64,000 nucleotides of DNA from Aurantimonas sp. HBX-1 (GCF_021391535.1 NZ_CP090066.1:1687501-1751500), one strand, 5' to 3'. Counted from the first letter of the stretch, positions 42,956 through 52,760 are shown. Notes: generated from the sequence alone by a model not told the origin. Numbers and translations are program-made.

Positions 42956-45319
42956 ATGACGCTTTCCCGCCCGTTCGCCCTTCTTGCCGCTCTCTTCGCG
43001 CTGCTGCTGTGGGCGAGCGCCGCGCCGGCGCAGATGCCGAGCCTGTCGCTGGGAACCAGCACGGAAGCGGCGGCAACGGCCGACGAGCCGTCGCTCGACG
43101 AGCTGATCCGCATTCTGGAGAACGACGACACCCGCGCCCGCCTGATCGAATCGCTGAAGGCCGCAGCCTATCGCGCGCCGGCGGCCGAGGCAGCGGACCC
43201 GGTCGCCGAGGCCGCCGCGTTGACCCTGCCGGGCCGGATCGCCGTCTACTCCAGCGCTCTGATCGGCAGTCTCGGCGAGACGTGGTCGCATCTGCAGGAC
43301 AGCGGCCTGGCCTCCCTCGACATGCTCTCCGGCGTCGGCCGCATCAACATTCCCCGGATCTTCGACGCGGTGGCGCCGGTCGGGCTGGTGGCGCTCGTGG
43401 TGTTCCTGATCCTGGCGATCGGGCGATTTGCCAAGACGCCGATGTTCCGCCGGCTGGCACGCGGGGCCGAGCATGCGGGGCCGCTGCGCAAGCTGGCCCT
43501 GCTCGTCGCCGCGGGCCTGGCGGACGCGCTGTCGATCCTGCTCTGCTGGGCCGGTGGCTATCTCGCGGCGACGATCTTCAACGGCGGTCGCCCAGGCATC
43601 AACCAGGCGCTGTTTCTCAACGCGTTCCTGCTGATCGAGACGATCAAGGTCGCGGTCGCCGCCTTCGTCTCGCCGCGCTACCCGGAATTGCGCCTGACGC
43701 CGTTTTCCGACCGGCAGGCCCGCTACTGGTACTTCTGGATTTCGCGGCTGATCTCGATCCTCGGCTACACTTTCCTGTTCGTGGCGCCGATCGTCCAGCA
43801 GGCATCGAGCGAAGCCGCCGCGGACGCGGTGCGCTTCGTCGTCGTGCTGCTGACGCTCGGCCTGACGATCGGCCTCATCCTGCGCAATCGCAGCGTCGTC
43901 CGCGAGCGGCTGAAACGCGCCAAGCATCGCGGCGACAAGAGCTTCGGCGCGCGCGTCAATGCGTTCCTCGGCCAGATCTGGTGGCTGCTCGCCATCGGCT
44001 TCGCACTGACCGTTTTCGTCGTCTGGCTGCGCAGCCCGGATACTGGCCTGACCTTCCTTGCGAGTGCGACACTCAAATCGATCGCGGCGATGGCCATCGG
44101 CGGGCTGATCGTCTCGGTGCTGTCGCGGGTGATCGCCAGCGGCATCCCGATCCCGCAAGCCGCGAAGGACCGGCTGCCGCTGCTCGAGAAGCGGGTCAAC
44201 TCCTTCATTCCCAACGCCCTGACGGTCATCCGGGTGATCGTCGTGCTGATCGTCATCGCCTACATATTCGAAGCCTGGAGCCTGCTCAGCGTCAGCTCCT
44301 GGCTAGCGACGTCGCTCGGCCAGCTTTTCGTCGGAAGCCTGCTTGGCGCCGCGATCGTGCTGGTCCTCGGGGTCGGGGTCTACATCGCGGTCTCGTCCTG
44401 GGTCGAGTATCGGCTCAACCCGCATTACGGCACCGTTCCGACCGCCCGCGAGCGCACGCTGCTGTCGCTGTTCCGCAATGCCTTCACCATCGCCATGGTG
44501 GTGATCGTGGCGATGCTGGTGCTCTCGCAACTCGGCATCAACATCGCGCCGCTCCTCGCCGGCGCCGGCGTGGTCGGCCTGGCGATCGGTTTCGGTGCGC
44601 AGAAATTCGTTCAGGACATCATCACCGGCGCCTTCATCCAGATCCAGAACGCCATGAACGAAGGCGACATCGTCGAGGTGAACGGGATATCCGGCGTCGT
44701 CGAGCACCTGACCGTGCGGTCCGTGGGCCTCAGGACCGTCGAGGGAACCTGGTACCTGATCCCGTTCTCGTCGGTGGACCAGGTGGCGAACTTCTCGAAG
44801 GACTTCGCCTATTACGTCGCCGATATCGGCGTCGCCTATCGCGAGAACGTCGCCGACGTGAAGCAGATGATGCACGACGCCTTTGACGAGCTGAAGCTTG
44901 GCAGCGAGGGCGAGAACCTGATCAGCGAGTTCGACATGTGGGGCGTGAACGAACTCGGCGATTCCGCCGTGGTCGTGCGCGGAAGGGTGATGACCAAGCC
45001 CGGCACCCAGTGGGGCATCGGCCGCGCCTATCGCGAGATCGTCAAGCGGATGGCCGACGAGCGCGGCATCGAGATCCCGTTCCCGCAGACGACCGTGTGG
45101 TTCGGCGAGGACCGCAAGGGCAGGGCGCCGCCGGTGCGGGTCGAGGCGCTGGACGCGCCCGCAGGTGGCCGCCCGGTCGCGAGCCTGCCGCCGGCGGCCG
45201 CGCCGAGCGAGCCGGGCGCGCAGGACGGCGCCTCGCAGCATGGCTCGGTGGATGCCGGCGGCAAGCCGATACCGCCGGGCGCGAGCGACATCGACAGCGC
45301 CGGCGACGGCCGCGGCTGA
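42956..45319 (+). CDS. Large MscS-family mechanosensitive channel
   Basis: 787 residues from the ATG at 42956, with a signal peptide (cleavage near APAQ). A periplasmic helical region is followed by roughly ten membrane helices. The MscS core includes the pore-lining TM3 GAGVVGLAIGFGAQKFVQDIITG-type segment, then the beta domain (NEGDIVEVNGISGVVEHLTVR) and the soluble C-domain. The tail is Pro/Ala-rich and low-complexity. Multi-helix MscS relatives release solutes on hypo-osmotic shock. The frame is open to 42866 but that start lacks a signal peptide. Confidence 0.88.
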   Translation: MTLSRPFALLAALFALLLWASAAPAQMPSLSLGTSTEAAATADEPSLDELIRILENDDTRARLIESLKAAAYRAPAAEAADPVAEAAALTLPGRIAVYSSALIGSLGETWSHLQDSGLASLDMLSGVGRINIPRIFDAVAPVGLVALVVFLILAIGRFAKTPMFRRLARGAEHAGPLRKLALLVAAGLADALSILLCWAGGYLAATIFNGGRPGINQALFLNAFLLIETIKVAVAAFVSPRYPELRLTPFSDRQARYWYFWISRLISILGYTFLFVAPIVQQASSEAAADAVRFVVVLLTLGLTIGLILRNRSVVRERLKRAKHRGDKSFGARVNAFLGQIWWLLAIGFALTVFVVWLRSPDTGLTFLASATLKSIAAMAIGGLIVSVLSRVIASGIPIPQAAKDRLPLLEKRVNSFIPNALTVIRVIVVLIVIAYIFEAWSLLSVSSWLATSLGQLFVGSLLGAAIVLVLGVGVYIAVSSWVEYRLNPHYGTVPTARERTLLSLFRNAFTIAMVVIVAMLVLSQLGINIAPLLAGAGVVGLAIGFGAQKFVQDIITGAFIQIQNAMNEGDIVEVNGISGVVEHLTVRSVGLRTVEGTWYLIPFSSVDQVANFSKDFAYYVADIGVAYRENVADVKQMMHDAFDELKLGSEGENLISEFDMWGVNELGDSAVVVRGRVMTKPGTQWGIGRAYREIVKRMADERGIEIPFPQTTVWFGEDRKGRAPPVRVEALDAPAGGRPVASLPPAAAPSEPGAQDGASQHGSVDAGGKPIPPGASDIDSAGDGRG

Positions 45320-45345
45320 GCCCGGCGGGCGGCGTCGCGCCGGGC
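45320..45345 (+). terminator. Hairpin after the MscS-type gene
   Basis: An 8-bp GC-only stem (45320-45327 with 45338-45345) directly after the stop codon, with a 10-base loop and no T-run. A possible Rho-assisted terminator. Confidence 0.4.
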
Positions 45346-45370
45346 GATCGGCCGCGGCGACCATGCCGCC

Positions 45371-45400
45371 TTGCACAGGCCGATTGCAAAGCCCTATCTA
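45371..45400 (+). promoter_or_regulatory. Candidate clpP promoter
   Basis: TTGCAC (45371-45376), an 18-base spacer and TATCTA (45395-45400) lie 79 bases upstream of clpP. The extended form CTTGCA...CCCTAT also resembles alphaproteobacterial heat-shock (RpoH) promoters, which would suit clpP. Confidence 0.45.
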
Positions 45401-45478
45401 CGGGGTCACAGACCCCAACCCGATTCTGTGGCATTACCGCCCGGTAGTCGCCATCCGACCCAGCAGCGAGACGCTTCC

Positions 45479-46111
45479 ATGACACATCCCGTCGAAACCG
45501 CGATGAACCTCGTCCCGATGGTGGTCGAACAGACCAATCGCGGCGAACGCGCCTACGACATCTTCTCCCGGCTGCTCAAGGAGCGGGTGATCTTCATCAC
45601 CGGTCCGATCGAGGACTCGATGGCGACGCTGGTCTGCGCCCAGCTCCTGTTCCTCGAGGCGGAGAACCCGAAGAAGGAGATCGCGCTCTACATCAACTCG
45701 CCGGGCGGGATCGTGACCAGCGGCATGGCGATCTACGACACGATGCAGTTCATCCGCCCCGCCGTGTCGACGCTGTGCATCGGCCAGGCCGCCTCGATGG
45801 GCTCGCTGCTGCTCTGCGCCGGCCACAAGGACATGCGCTTTGCGACACCGAACGCCCGCATCATGGTGCATCAGCCGTCGGGCGGCTTCTCGGGCCAGGC
45901 TTCGGACATCGAGCGCCACGCCCAGGACATCATCAAGCTGAAGCGCCGGCTGAACGAAATCTATGTCGAGCACACCGGCCAGGACTACGAAACCATTGAA
46001 CGCACGCTCGATCGCGACCACTTCATGACAGCGGAAGAAGCGCGCGAGTTCGGTATCGTCGACAAGGTCTACTCCTCGCGAGTGGCCCTCGAGACCGAGG
46101 TCAAGCCCTGA
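45479..46111 (+). CDS. clpP: ATP-dependent Clp protease proteolytic subunit
   Basis: Serine peptidase forming the tetradecameric barrel of ClpXP and ClpAP, 210 residues. The catalytic triad is S106 (GQAASMGSLL), H131 (MVHQPSGG) and D180 (TLDRDHFM), offset by nine from the E. coli numbering. The start MTHPVETAMN is at 45479; the frame is open upstream but lacks coding character. The short N-terminal extension would be removed on maturation. Confidence 0.96.
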   Translation: MTHPVETAMNLVPMVVEQTNRGERAYDIFSRLLKERVIFITGPIEDSMATLVCAQLLFLEAENPKKEIALYINSPGGIVTSGMAIYDTMQFIRPAVSTLCIGQAASMGSLLLCAGHKDMRFATPNARIMVHQPSGGFSGQASDIERHAQDIIKLKRRLNEIYVEHTGQDYETIERTLDRDHFMTAEEAREFGIVDKVYSSRVALETEVKP

Positions 46112-46330
46112 AGCGCCACGTCACGGCCACACTTGCGGACGGATAATGCCGGCGAGGCCGTTAAGCGCCACTCAAGCATTCGCCCCTAGGCTGTAATGTG
46201 CGACAATGTGCGTTGCGGAGTCGTCGATCTGCCAAGGCAGGTCCTATGCGAGCGGGTGAAGTGACGATAGGCTCGACGCGGAAGCGATAAACGGATTCCC
46301 TGGAGGGGACCGGATCGGAAGGAAAGACGA

Positions 46331-47599
<1,269 letters not shown>

Positions 47600-47635
47600 C
47601 GTCTCTGCATTTCGGCAATCTCTGAGGACGGACCG

Positions 47636-47672
47636 GAGCCCGTCCCGGCTTTCCGCCGGGGCGGGCTCTTTG
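47636..47672 (+). terminator. Intrinsic terminator after clpX
   Basis: A 14-bp stem (47636-47649 with 47655-47668) containing one G-T wobble, a 5-base loop TTTCC, then TTTGG. It lies 36 bases after the clpX stop. Confidence 0.75.
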
Positions 47673-47708
47673 GTGACAGTATGATGACCGGTGCGTAGCC
47701 TGCAACCG

Positions 47709-47739
47709 CTTGAATGGCAGGAGCTTCCTGCCCAGATAG
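47709..47739 (+). promoter_or_regulatory. Candidate heat-shock-type promoter of lon
   Basis: CTTGAA (47709-47714), a 16-base spacer and CCCAGATAG (47731-47739) approximate the RpoH consensus (CTTGAA, then CCCCAT-like). An inverted repeat, GGCAGGA and TCCTGCC separated by GCT, occupies the spacer (47716-47732). It lies about 85 bases upstream of lon. Confidence 0.4.
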
Positions 47740-47824
47740 TGACCATTGAGGCGTGCGCCGCGGATGCTTGATGAAGGTCTGCCGCGCACGGCCTGGACGG
47801 CGTGAAGCCGTAGAAAGGAACACC

Positions 47825-50245
47825 ATGTCCCACACATCCGAACGTTCCGGCGGAGGCGAAGCCAGCCTCTATCCAGTCCTGCCCCTCCGCGACATCGTCG
47901 TGTTCCCGCACATGATCGTTCCGCTCTTCGTCGGGCGGGAGAAGTCGATCAAGGCGCTCGAGGAGGTGATGGGCGCGGACAAGCAGATCCTGCTTGCCAC
48001 CCAGAAGAACGCCGGCGACGAGGATCCCGCTCCCGACGCGATCTACGAGGTCGGCACGGTGGCGAACGTCCTGCAGCTGCTCAAGCTGCCCGACGGCACC
48101 GTCAAGGTGCTCGTCGAGGGCATCGACCGCGCGCGCATCGAGAGCTTCACCGCCCGCACCGACTGGCACGAGGCCTATGCCGACATCATCGAGGAAGCCG
48201 ACGAGGACCCGGTCGAAATCGAGGCCCTGGCCCGCTCGGTGGTCTCGGAGTTCGAGAACTACGTCAAGCTGAACAAGAAGATCTCGCCGGAAGTGGTGGG
48301 TGCCGCAGGTCAGATCGACGACTATTCCAAGCTCGCCGACACGGTCGCCTCGCATCTCGCGATCAAGCTGCCCGAGAAGCAGGAGATGCTGAGCCTCGTC
48401 AGCGTCCGCGAGCGGCTGGAGCGCGCCCTCGGCTTCATGGAGTCCGAGATCTCGGTGCTCCAGGTGGAGAAGCGCATCCGCTCGCGCGTCAAGCGCCAGA
48501 TGGAGAAGACCCAGCGCGAGTACTACCTGAACGAGCAGATGAAGGCGATCCAGAAGGAGCTCGGCGACGGCGAAGACGGCCGTGACGAGATGGCCGAGCT
48601 GGAAGACCGGATCAAGAAGACCAAGCTCTCGAAGGAAGGCCGCGAGAAGGCCAACGCCGAGATGAAGAAGCTGCGGCAGATGTCGCCGATGTCGGCCGAG
48701 GCGACGGTGGTGCGCAACTACCTCGACTGGCTGCTCGGCCTGCCGTGGGGCAACCGCTCGCGCGTCAAGATCGACCTGAAGAAGGCCGAGGAGATCCTCG
48801 ACACCGATCACTACGGTCTGGAGAAGGTCAAGGAGCGGATCATCGAGTACCTGGCGGTGCAGAGCCGGCAGTCGAAGATGAAGGGTCCGATCCTGTGCCT
48901 CGTCGGACCTCCGGGTGTCGGCAAGACCTCGCTGGCGAAGTCGATCGCCCGGGCGACCGGACGCGAGTACGTGCGCATGGCGCTCGGCGGCGTGCGGGAC
49001 GAGGCGGAGATCCGCGGTCACCGGCGGACCTATATCGGCTCGATGCCCGGCAAGGTCATCCAGTCGATGAAGAAGGCGAAGAAGACCAATCCGCTCTTCC
49101 TGCTCGACGAGATCGACAAGATGGGCCAGGACTTCCGCGGCGATCCGTCGTCGGCACTGCTCGAGGTGCTCGATCCGGAACAGAACGCCACCTTCATGGA
49201 CCACTATCTGGAGGTCGAGTACGACCTGTCGGCGACGATGTTCGTGACCACCGCGAACACGCTGAACATCCCGGCGCCGCTGATGGACCGGATGGAGATC
49301 ATCCGGATCGCCGGCTACACCGAGGACGAGAAGGTCGAGATCGCGCGGCGGCATCTGCTGCCGAAGGCGATTAAGGACCACGCCCTGAAGCCGGAGGAGT
49401 TCTCGGTCAGCGAGGACGCCCTGCGCGAGATCGCCCAGCGCTACACCCGCGAGGCGGGGGTGCGCAGCTTCGAGCGGGAACTGACGAAGCTCGCCCGCAA
49501 GGCGGTGACGCAGATCCTGAAGGGCGAGGCGACGAAGGTCGAGGTCACGGCGGCGAACCTTGCCGACTATCTCGGGGTCACCCGCTATCGCTACGGCGAG
49601 GCGGAGTCCGAGGATCAGGTCGGTGTGGTCACCGGTCTGGCGTGGACCGAGGTCGGCGGCGAACTGCTGACGATCGAAGGCGTGATGATGCCGGGCAAGG
49701 GCAAGATGACCGTGACCGGCAACCTCAAGGATGTGATGAAGGAGTCGATCTCCGCGGCGGCGTCCTACGTCCGCTCGCGTGCGCTCGACTACGGCATCAA
49801 GCCGCCGCTGTTCGAGAAGCGGGACATCCACGTCCACGTGCCGGAGGGCGCGACGCCGAAGGACGGACCGTCTGCCGGCGTGGCGATGGCGACCGCCATC
49901 GTGTCGGTGCTGACCGGAATCCCGGTTCGCCGGGACATCGCGATGACCGGCGAGATCACGTTGCGCGGCAGGGTACTGCCGATCGGTGGCCTCAAGGAGA
50001 AGCTGCTGGCGGCGCTGAGGGGCGGCATCAAGACGGTGCTGATCCCCGAGGAGAACGCCAAGGATCTCGCCGAGATCCCGGACAGCGTGAAGAACCGGAT
50101 GGACATCATCCCGGTCTCGCGCATGGGCGAGGTGCTGAAGCATGCGCTCGTGCAGCCGCTGGTGCCGGTCGAATGGTCCGAAAAGGACGAGCCGATGACG
50201 GGCACTCCGCTGGTCGACGAAGGGGCAACGGCTGTTGCCCACTGA
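47825..50245 (+). CDS. lon: ATP-dependent protease Lon
   Basis: AAA+ serine protease for damaged and regulatory proteins, 806 residues. AAGGA precedes the ATG at 47825. The N-terminal substrate domain starts LYPVLPLRDIVVFPHM. Walker A GPPGVGKTSLAKS lies in mid-protein, with Walker B FLLDEIDKM. The catalytic dyad is S683 (DGPSAGVAMATA) and K726 (GGLKEKLLAALRGG). In Alphaproteobacteria Lon degrades CcrM, SciP and DnaA. The gene order clpP-clpX-lon-hupB is highly conserved. Confidence 0.97.
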   Translation: MSHTSERSGGGEASLYPVLPLRDIVVFPHMIVPLFVGREKSIKALEEVMGADKQILLATQKNAGDEDPAPDAIYEVGTVANVLQLLKLPDGTVKVLVEGIDRARIESFTARTDWHEAYADIIEEADEDPVEIEALARSVVSEFENYVKLNKKISPEVVGAAGQIDDYSKLADTVASHLAIKLPEKQEMLSLVSVRERLERALGFMESEISVLQVEKRIRSRVKRQMEKTQREYYLNEQMKAIQKELGDGEDGRDEMAELEDRIKKTKLSKEGREKANAEMKKLRQMSPMSAEATVVRNYLDWLLGLPWGNRSRVKIDLKKAEEILDTDHYGLEKVKERIIEYLAVQSRQSKMKGPILCLVGPPGVGKTSLAKSIARATGREYVRMALGGVRDEAEIRGHRRTYIGSMPGKVIQSMKKAKKTNPLFLLDEIDKMGQDFRGDPSSALLEVLDPEQNATFMDHYLEVEYDLSATMFVTTANTLNIPAPLMDRMEIIRIAGYTEDEKVEIARRHLLPKAIKDHALKPEEFSVSEDALREIAQRYTREAGVRSFERELTKLARKAVTQILKGEATKVEVTAANLADYLGVTRYRYGEAESEDQVGVVTGLAWTEVGGELLTIEGVMMPGKGKMTVTGNLKDVMKESISAAASYVRSRALDYGIKPPLFEKRDIHVHVPEGATPKDGPSAGVAMATAIVSVLTGIPVRRDIAMTGEITLRGRVLPIGGLKEKLLAALRGGIKTVLIPEENAKDLAEIPDSVKNRMDIIPVSRMGEVLKHALVQPLVPVEWSEKDEPMTGTPLVDEGATAVAH

Positions 50246-50266
50246 TCGCACCGACCGCTTTTATGG

Positions 50267-50298
50267 AAAATGCCGCCCTCCGGGGCGGCATTTTTTTT
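50267..50298 (+). terminator. Intrinsic terminator after lon
   Basis: A 12-bp stem (AAAATGCCGCCC, 50267-50278, with 50283-50294), tetraloop TCCG and a run of eight T (50291-50298). A textbook intrinsic terminator. Confidence 0.95.
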
Positions 50299-50356
50299 GC
50301 AAAGTCCCCGGAATCCGGCACTTTGCCGTTGCCGAAGCGTTGACGATCCGCGAAAG

Positions 50357-50386
50357 TTGACCACCGTGCTCACGGAGTCGTTACGA
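50357..50386 (+). promoter_or_regulatory. Candidate hupB promoter
   Basis: TTGACC (50357-50362), an 18-base spacer and TTACGA (50381-50386), 24 bases upstream of the hupB start. The -10 matches only moderately. Confidence 0.4.
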
Positions 50387-50409
50387 CTTACGAATCAGGA
50401 GGGTATTTG

Positions 50410-50688
50410 ATGAACAAAAACGAACTCGTGTCTGCCGTGGCAGACAAGGCCGAGCTGTCGAAGCAGCAGGCAGGAACCGCCGTGGATGCGATCTTCGAGA
50501 TCATCCAGGGGGCGATGGCCAAGGGGGACGACATCCGCCTGGTCGGCTTCGGAACGTTTTCCGTCTCGCATCGCGCGGCCTCCAAGGGCCGCAACCCGTC
50601 GACCGGCGCAGAAGTCGACATTCCGGCACGCAACGTGCCGAAATTCGCCGCCGGCAAGGGTCTCAAGGACGCCGTCAACAACAAGTAG
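50410..50688 (+). CDS. hupB: DNA-binding protein HU
   Basis: 92-residue histone-like dimer that bends and compacts DNA. It has MNKNELVSAVADKAELSKQQA, the core GDDIRLVGFGTFSVSHRAA, the beta-arm GRNPSTGAEVDIPA with the intercalating proline, and the ending VPKFAAGKGLKDAV. The ATG at 50410 has an excellent AGGAGG ribosome site; a TTG three bases upstream is in frame but less likely. Confidence 0.97.
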   Translation: MNKNELVSAVADKAELSKQQAGTAVDAIFEIIQGAMAKGDDIRLVGFGTFSVSHRAASKGRNPSTGAEVDIPARNVPKFAAGKGLKDAVNNK

Positions 50689-50709
50689 GCCTCACCGCCT
50701 GCACTGCCG

Positions 50710-50740
50710 AACGGCCGGGCTTGTCCCGGCCGTTTGCGTT
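50710..50740 (+). terminator. Intrinsic terminator after hupB
   Basis: A 10-bp stem (AACGGCCGGG, 50710-50719, with 50725-50734), loop CTTGT, then TTTGCGTTT. It lies 21 bases after the stop. Confidence 0.85.
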
Positions 50741-51194
50741 TCAGGAGGTCATGTTCCCTACAGCGCGGCGGCGATCGCACGCAGGGCGGAGAGTCGTCGC
50801 CTGCGGCAGGATAGAGTGGGTGTGCCTAGGGCGATCGCGCCAAGCGATGGCACGATTGCTGGCACGTAATCGATTGCGTCGCTACCGCCGGTCACCGCCG
50901 TAGCGGGAACGGCTGGACGGCAAGGAAACCCGCCGGTCCGCTGTTCGTCCGTCCGACGTCTTCAAAGCCGTTGGAAGAGCACTTCCCGATCTTGTCGTGC
51001 GCCTGATCGAGCATTTTCCTGGGGAGAGGAAAATACAGCAAAATCAGTAGGTTGCCTGGCATTCACTCAGCGAACTTGCTGGATAAGCGTAGAATCTCGC
51101 GCTGTCACACTTGCCACGGCAATCCGATTAAGCGGATATCTGAGTTCCCCACGGGAACAGACCTCATTGTTGTCATCAATGAAGGAGTCTGCCT

Positions 51195-51371
51195 GTGCCC
51201 AAGCCCCACGAGCCTAAGCGTCTCGTCAGTGTCCTAAGCGCCTTGGTGATTTCGATCGCCTTGTCGCTCTCGCCTCCGTCGATCCTGCACATCGACAGCG
51301 GCGGCGGTGACGTGTGCTTCTTCTGCGCAGCATCTAGCGGGCAGGGCCAGCCGCAACTCCGGCCATCGTAG
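51195..51371 (+). CDS. Possible small single-span membrane protein
   Basis: A GTG-initiated frame of 58 codons with GAAGGAG at good spacing (51181-51187). The predicted product has a basic N-terminus (PKPHEPKRL), one hydrophobic helix (about residues 10-30), and a small exported tail with a C-F-F-C pair and Gly/Ser/Gln-rich end. No family is recognised. The ribosome site and plausible topology support it; its isolation and atypical base composition argue caution. Confidence 0.35.
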   Translation: MPKPHEPKRLVSVLSALVISIALSLSPPSILHIDSGGGDVCFFCAASSGQGQPQLRPS

Positions 51372-51466
51372 TGAGCATCAGCGACAGTTCTGGGGTGGCC
51401 GCGGCGAAGCTCCTTGGCACCACGAGCCGATCATACGAGGAAACGCTGTTGGCTTGGCGCTAGGTG
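51371..51466 (+). CDS. Possible 31-residue peptide coupled to the preceding frame
   Basis: The GTG overlaps the TAG stop of the preceding small frame by one base (TAGTG), an arrangement typical of translational coupling. The predicted peptide begins MSISDSSGVAAAKLLGTT if the GTG is read as methionine. There is no similarity I recognise and no ribosome site of its own. It may be chance. Confidence 0.2.
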
Positions 51467-51530
51467 AGCCGCTGGGCCATGGGCCGAAGCCAGCAATCCA
51501 GGCGCTTAAAGCGATATCAATGCAGGGGGA

Positions 51531-51606
51531 TGGTGGGCGATGACAGGCTCGAACTGCCGACATCCTCGGTGTAAACGAGGCGCTCTACCAACTGAGCTAA
51601 TCGCCC
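51531..51606 (-). tRNA. tRNA-Val (anticodon UAC)
   Basis: Complete 76-base tRNA with encoded CCA on the minus strand. The acceptor GGGCGAT pairs with ATCGCCC, the D-arm is AGCTCAGTTGGTAGAGC, the anticodon stem CCTCG/CGAGG encloses TTTACAC (anticodon TAC), and the T-arm is GGCAGTTCGAGCCTGTC. Confidence 0.97.
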
Positions 51607-51614
51607 CCGGCTCC

Positions 51615-51642
51615 GTCTAGGACTTTGCCGGTCGGCTGGCAA
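51615..51642 (-). promoter_or_regulatory. Candidate tRNA-Val promoter
   Basis: On the minus strand TTGCCA (51642-51637), a 16-base spacer and CTAGAC (51620-51615) end nine bases before the tRNA, which makes the transcript leader very short. Tentative. Confidence 0.35.
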
Positions 51643-51834
51643 GAGTCGGCGCCCTGTTGAGCCGGCGAGAATCGGTCGGCGCGGCCGGGCGGCGTCCATC
51701 GCCCGCTACGGGCGATTCGCCCGGGAGCCGCTTCCGCGCGGCAGGGCTGTGGCCACGAAAGCCGGCATTTTTGGCCGATTATGACGGGTTGGCGACGGTC
51801 GCCGTTTTGTCCCGGCTCTCTTGGCGGCTTTCGC

Positions 51835-51863
51835 TTGACAGCCCCCGGGGATGCCCGTAAACG
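51835..51863 (+). promoter_or_regulatory. Sigma-70 promoter of tRNA-Asp
   Basis: A perfect TTGACA (51835-51840), a 17-base spacer and TAAACG (51858-51863) lie 30 bases upstream of the tRNA-Asp 5' end. Confidence 0.7.
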
Positions 51864-51893
51864 ACCGCTCACAAGCCGCGCAAGCGGCCGAGC

Positions 51894-51970
51894 GCGGGTG
51901 TAGCTCAGTCGGTTAGAGTGCCGGCCTGTCACGCCGGAGGTCGCGGGTTCGAGCCCCGTCACTCGCGCCA
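51894..51970 (+). tRNA. tRNA-Asp (anticodon GUC)
   Basis: Complete 77-base tRNA with encoded CCA. The acceptor GCGGGTG pairs with CACTCGC through one G-U. The D-arm is GCTCAGTCGGTTAGAGT, the anticodon stem CCGGC/GCCGG encloses CTGTCAC (anticodon GTC), and the T-arm is GCGGGTTCGAGCCCCGT. Confidence 0.97.
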
Positions 51971-52112
51971 GTTTCTACCCGGCCGATTTCGGCCATCCCC
52001 CTTACATTGCCATCGACATGCAGGCCGCGCCCCATCGCTGCGGCGGCGGTCCCCGTCGCGCCGGCCCATCAGAGAACCGGCGCGGGAGGCGACGCATCGA
52101 TCGTCGGCGACG

Positions 52113-52439
52113 TCAGATCCCCGAGCCCTGCTCCTCCTCGAAGTCGCTCTCCAGCGCCGGCTCCGGCCAGATGGGGGCAGGGGCCGCGCCGTGCTCGGCC
52201 GTCGGCTCCGGGAACGGCATCCACGCCAGCAATTCGTCGTCCTCGTAGGCGACGGGCGCGTCGGCGTCGGTATCCGTCGCCACCCAGGCCTTTTCCGGTG
52301 CGCCGCGCGGGCTCGTCCAGCGGACCGTATCGACCTCGGCGGGGCCCTGTTCGCCGGCGCGGACGGTCACCAGGATCCGCGCGCCGTCGCGGCGGGCGCT
52401 GGACATCGGCTGCCATGGGGTGGATGCGCGTTCGACCAT
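52113..52439 (-). CDS. DUF551-like hypothetical protein
   Basis: 108 residues with a clear ribosome site (AGGAGA) before the ATG at 52439. The N-terminal WQPMSSARRDGARILV corresponds to the W-x-P-x-x-x-A-P-x-D-G-x-x-I-L pattern of DUF551-type proteins, and ELLAWMPFPEP to their closing W-M-P-L-P motif. The C-terminus is acidic and Pro/Ala-rich. Such proteins are frequent in phages and Alphaproteobacteria and have no known function. It is divergent from nuoA. Confidence 0.7.
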   Translation of the reverse strand: MVERASTPWQPMSSARRDGARILVTVRAGEQGPAEVDTVRWTSPRGAPEKAWVATDTDADAPVAYEDDELLAWMPFPEPTAEHGAAPAPIWPEPALESDFEEEQGSGI

Positions 52440-52760
52440 GATGCTTTCTCCTCTGCGGCGACGGCGCGCCGGGATGCCTGTGTGCCGGCTCCGGCGGCGT
52501 CTGCCGCGAGCCTAGCCGAGCCGGCGGCGAAGCGCGACGCCCCGGTCGCGGACGATGCTTTCCCGTCGCTGTTTCCGGCGTTGCCGGCGCCTTGCTTCGC
52601 CGTGGAGAAGGGGATAGTTCTCGCCGCATTGCGGCAGACATTGCCGAGACGCTGGCCGCGGCCCCGCCGATCCGACACGGATCGGTAGACGCGCACGTTT
52701 ACCGCGACGATCCGCCCGTTGCGGGTGTTCCGCGGCAACCCGATATGAGGCTCCGAGGCG
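52440..52760. other. Divergent intergenic region upstream of the nuo operon
   Basis: 321 bases without a gene. It holds a weak plus-strand promoter candidate (TTGCTT 52592-52597, 16-base spacer, ATAGTT 52614-52619) and a perfect 8-bp palindrome CCGATCCG-ACA-CGGATCGG (52667-52685) that could be a regulator site or a leader hairpin. The nuo promoter should lie here. Confidence 0.55.
52667..52685. promoter_or_regulatory. Palindrome upstream of nuoA
   Basis: CCGATCCG and CGGATCGG flank ACA, about 75 bases upstream of the nuoA start. Perfect dyad symmetry of this size is compatible with a dimeric regulator site; no regulator is identified. Confidence 0.35.

Larger units (their letters stand above)
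50741..51530. other. Sparse, partly AT-richer intergenic stretch between hupB and tRNA-Val
   Basis: About 790 bases with no recognisable conserved gene. The part 51010-51190 is visibly less GC-rich than its surroundings. It contains an 8-bp hairpin (ATTTTCCT with AGGAAAAT, 51013-51034, loop GGGGAG) and two short frames described separately (51195 and 51371). No integrase, transposase or repeat of the tRNA 3' end was seen, so evidence for an integrated element is weak. Confidence 0.6.

Noticed and set aside
50751..50903. Short frame after hupB with AGGAGG upstream
   Set aside because: The ribosome site is only two bases from the ATG, and the product is Arg-rich with no structure typical of a protein; the region also overlaps the end of the hupB terminator region.
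51531..51970. Genomic island inserted at tRNA-Val or tRNA-Asp
   Set aside because: No integrase, no direct repeat of either tRNA 3' end and no cluster of foreign genes was found; only a short AT-richer patch nearby.
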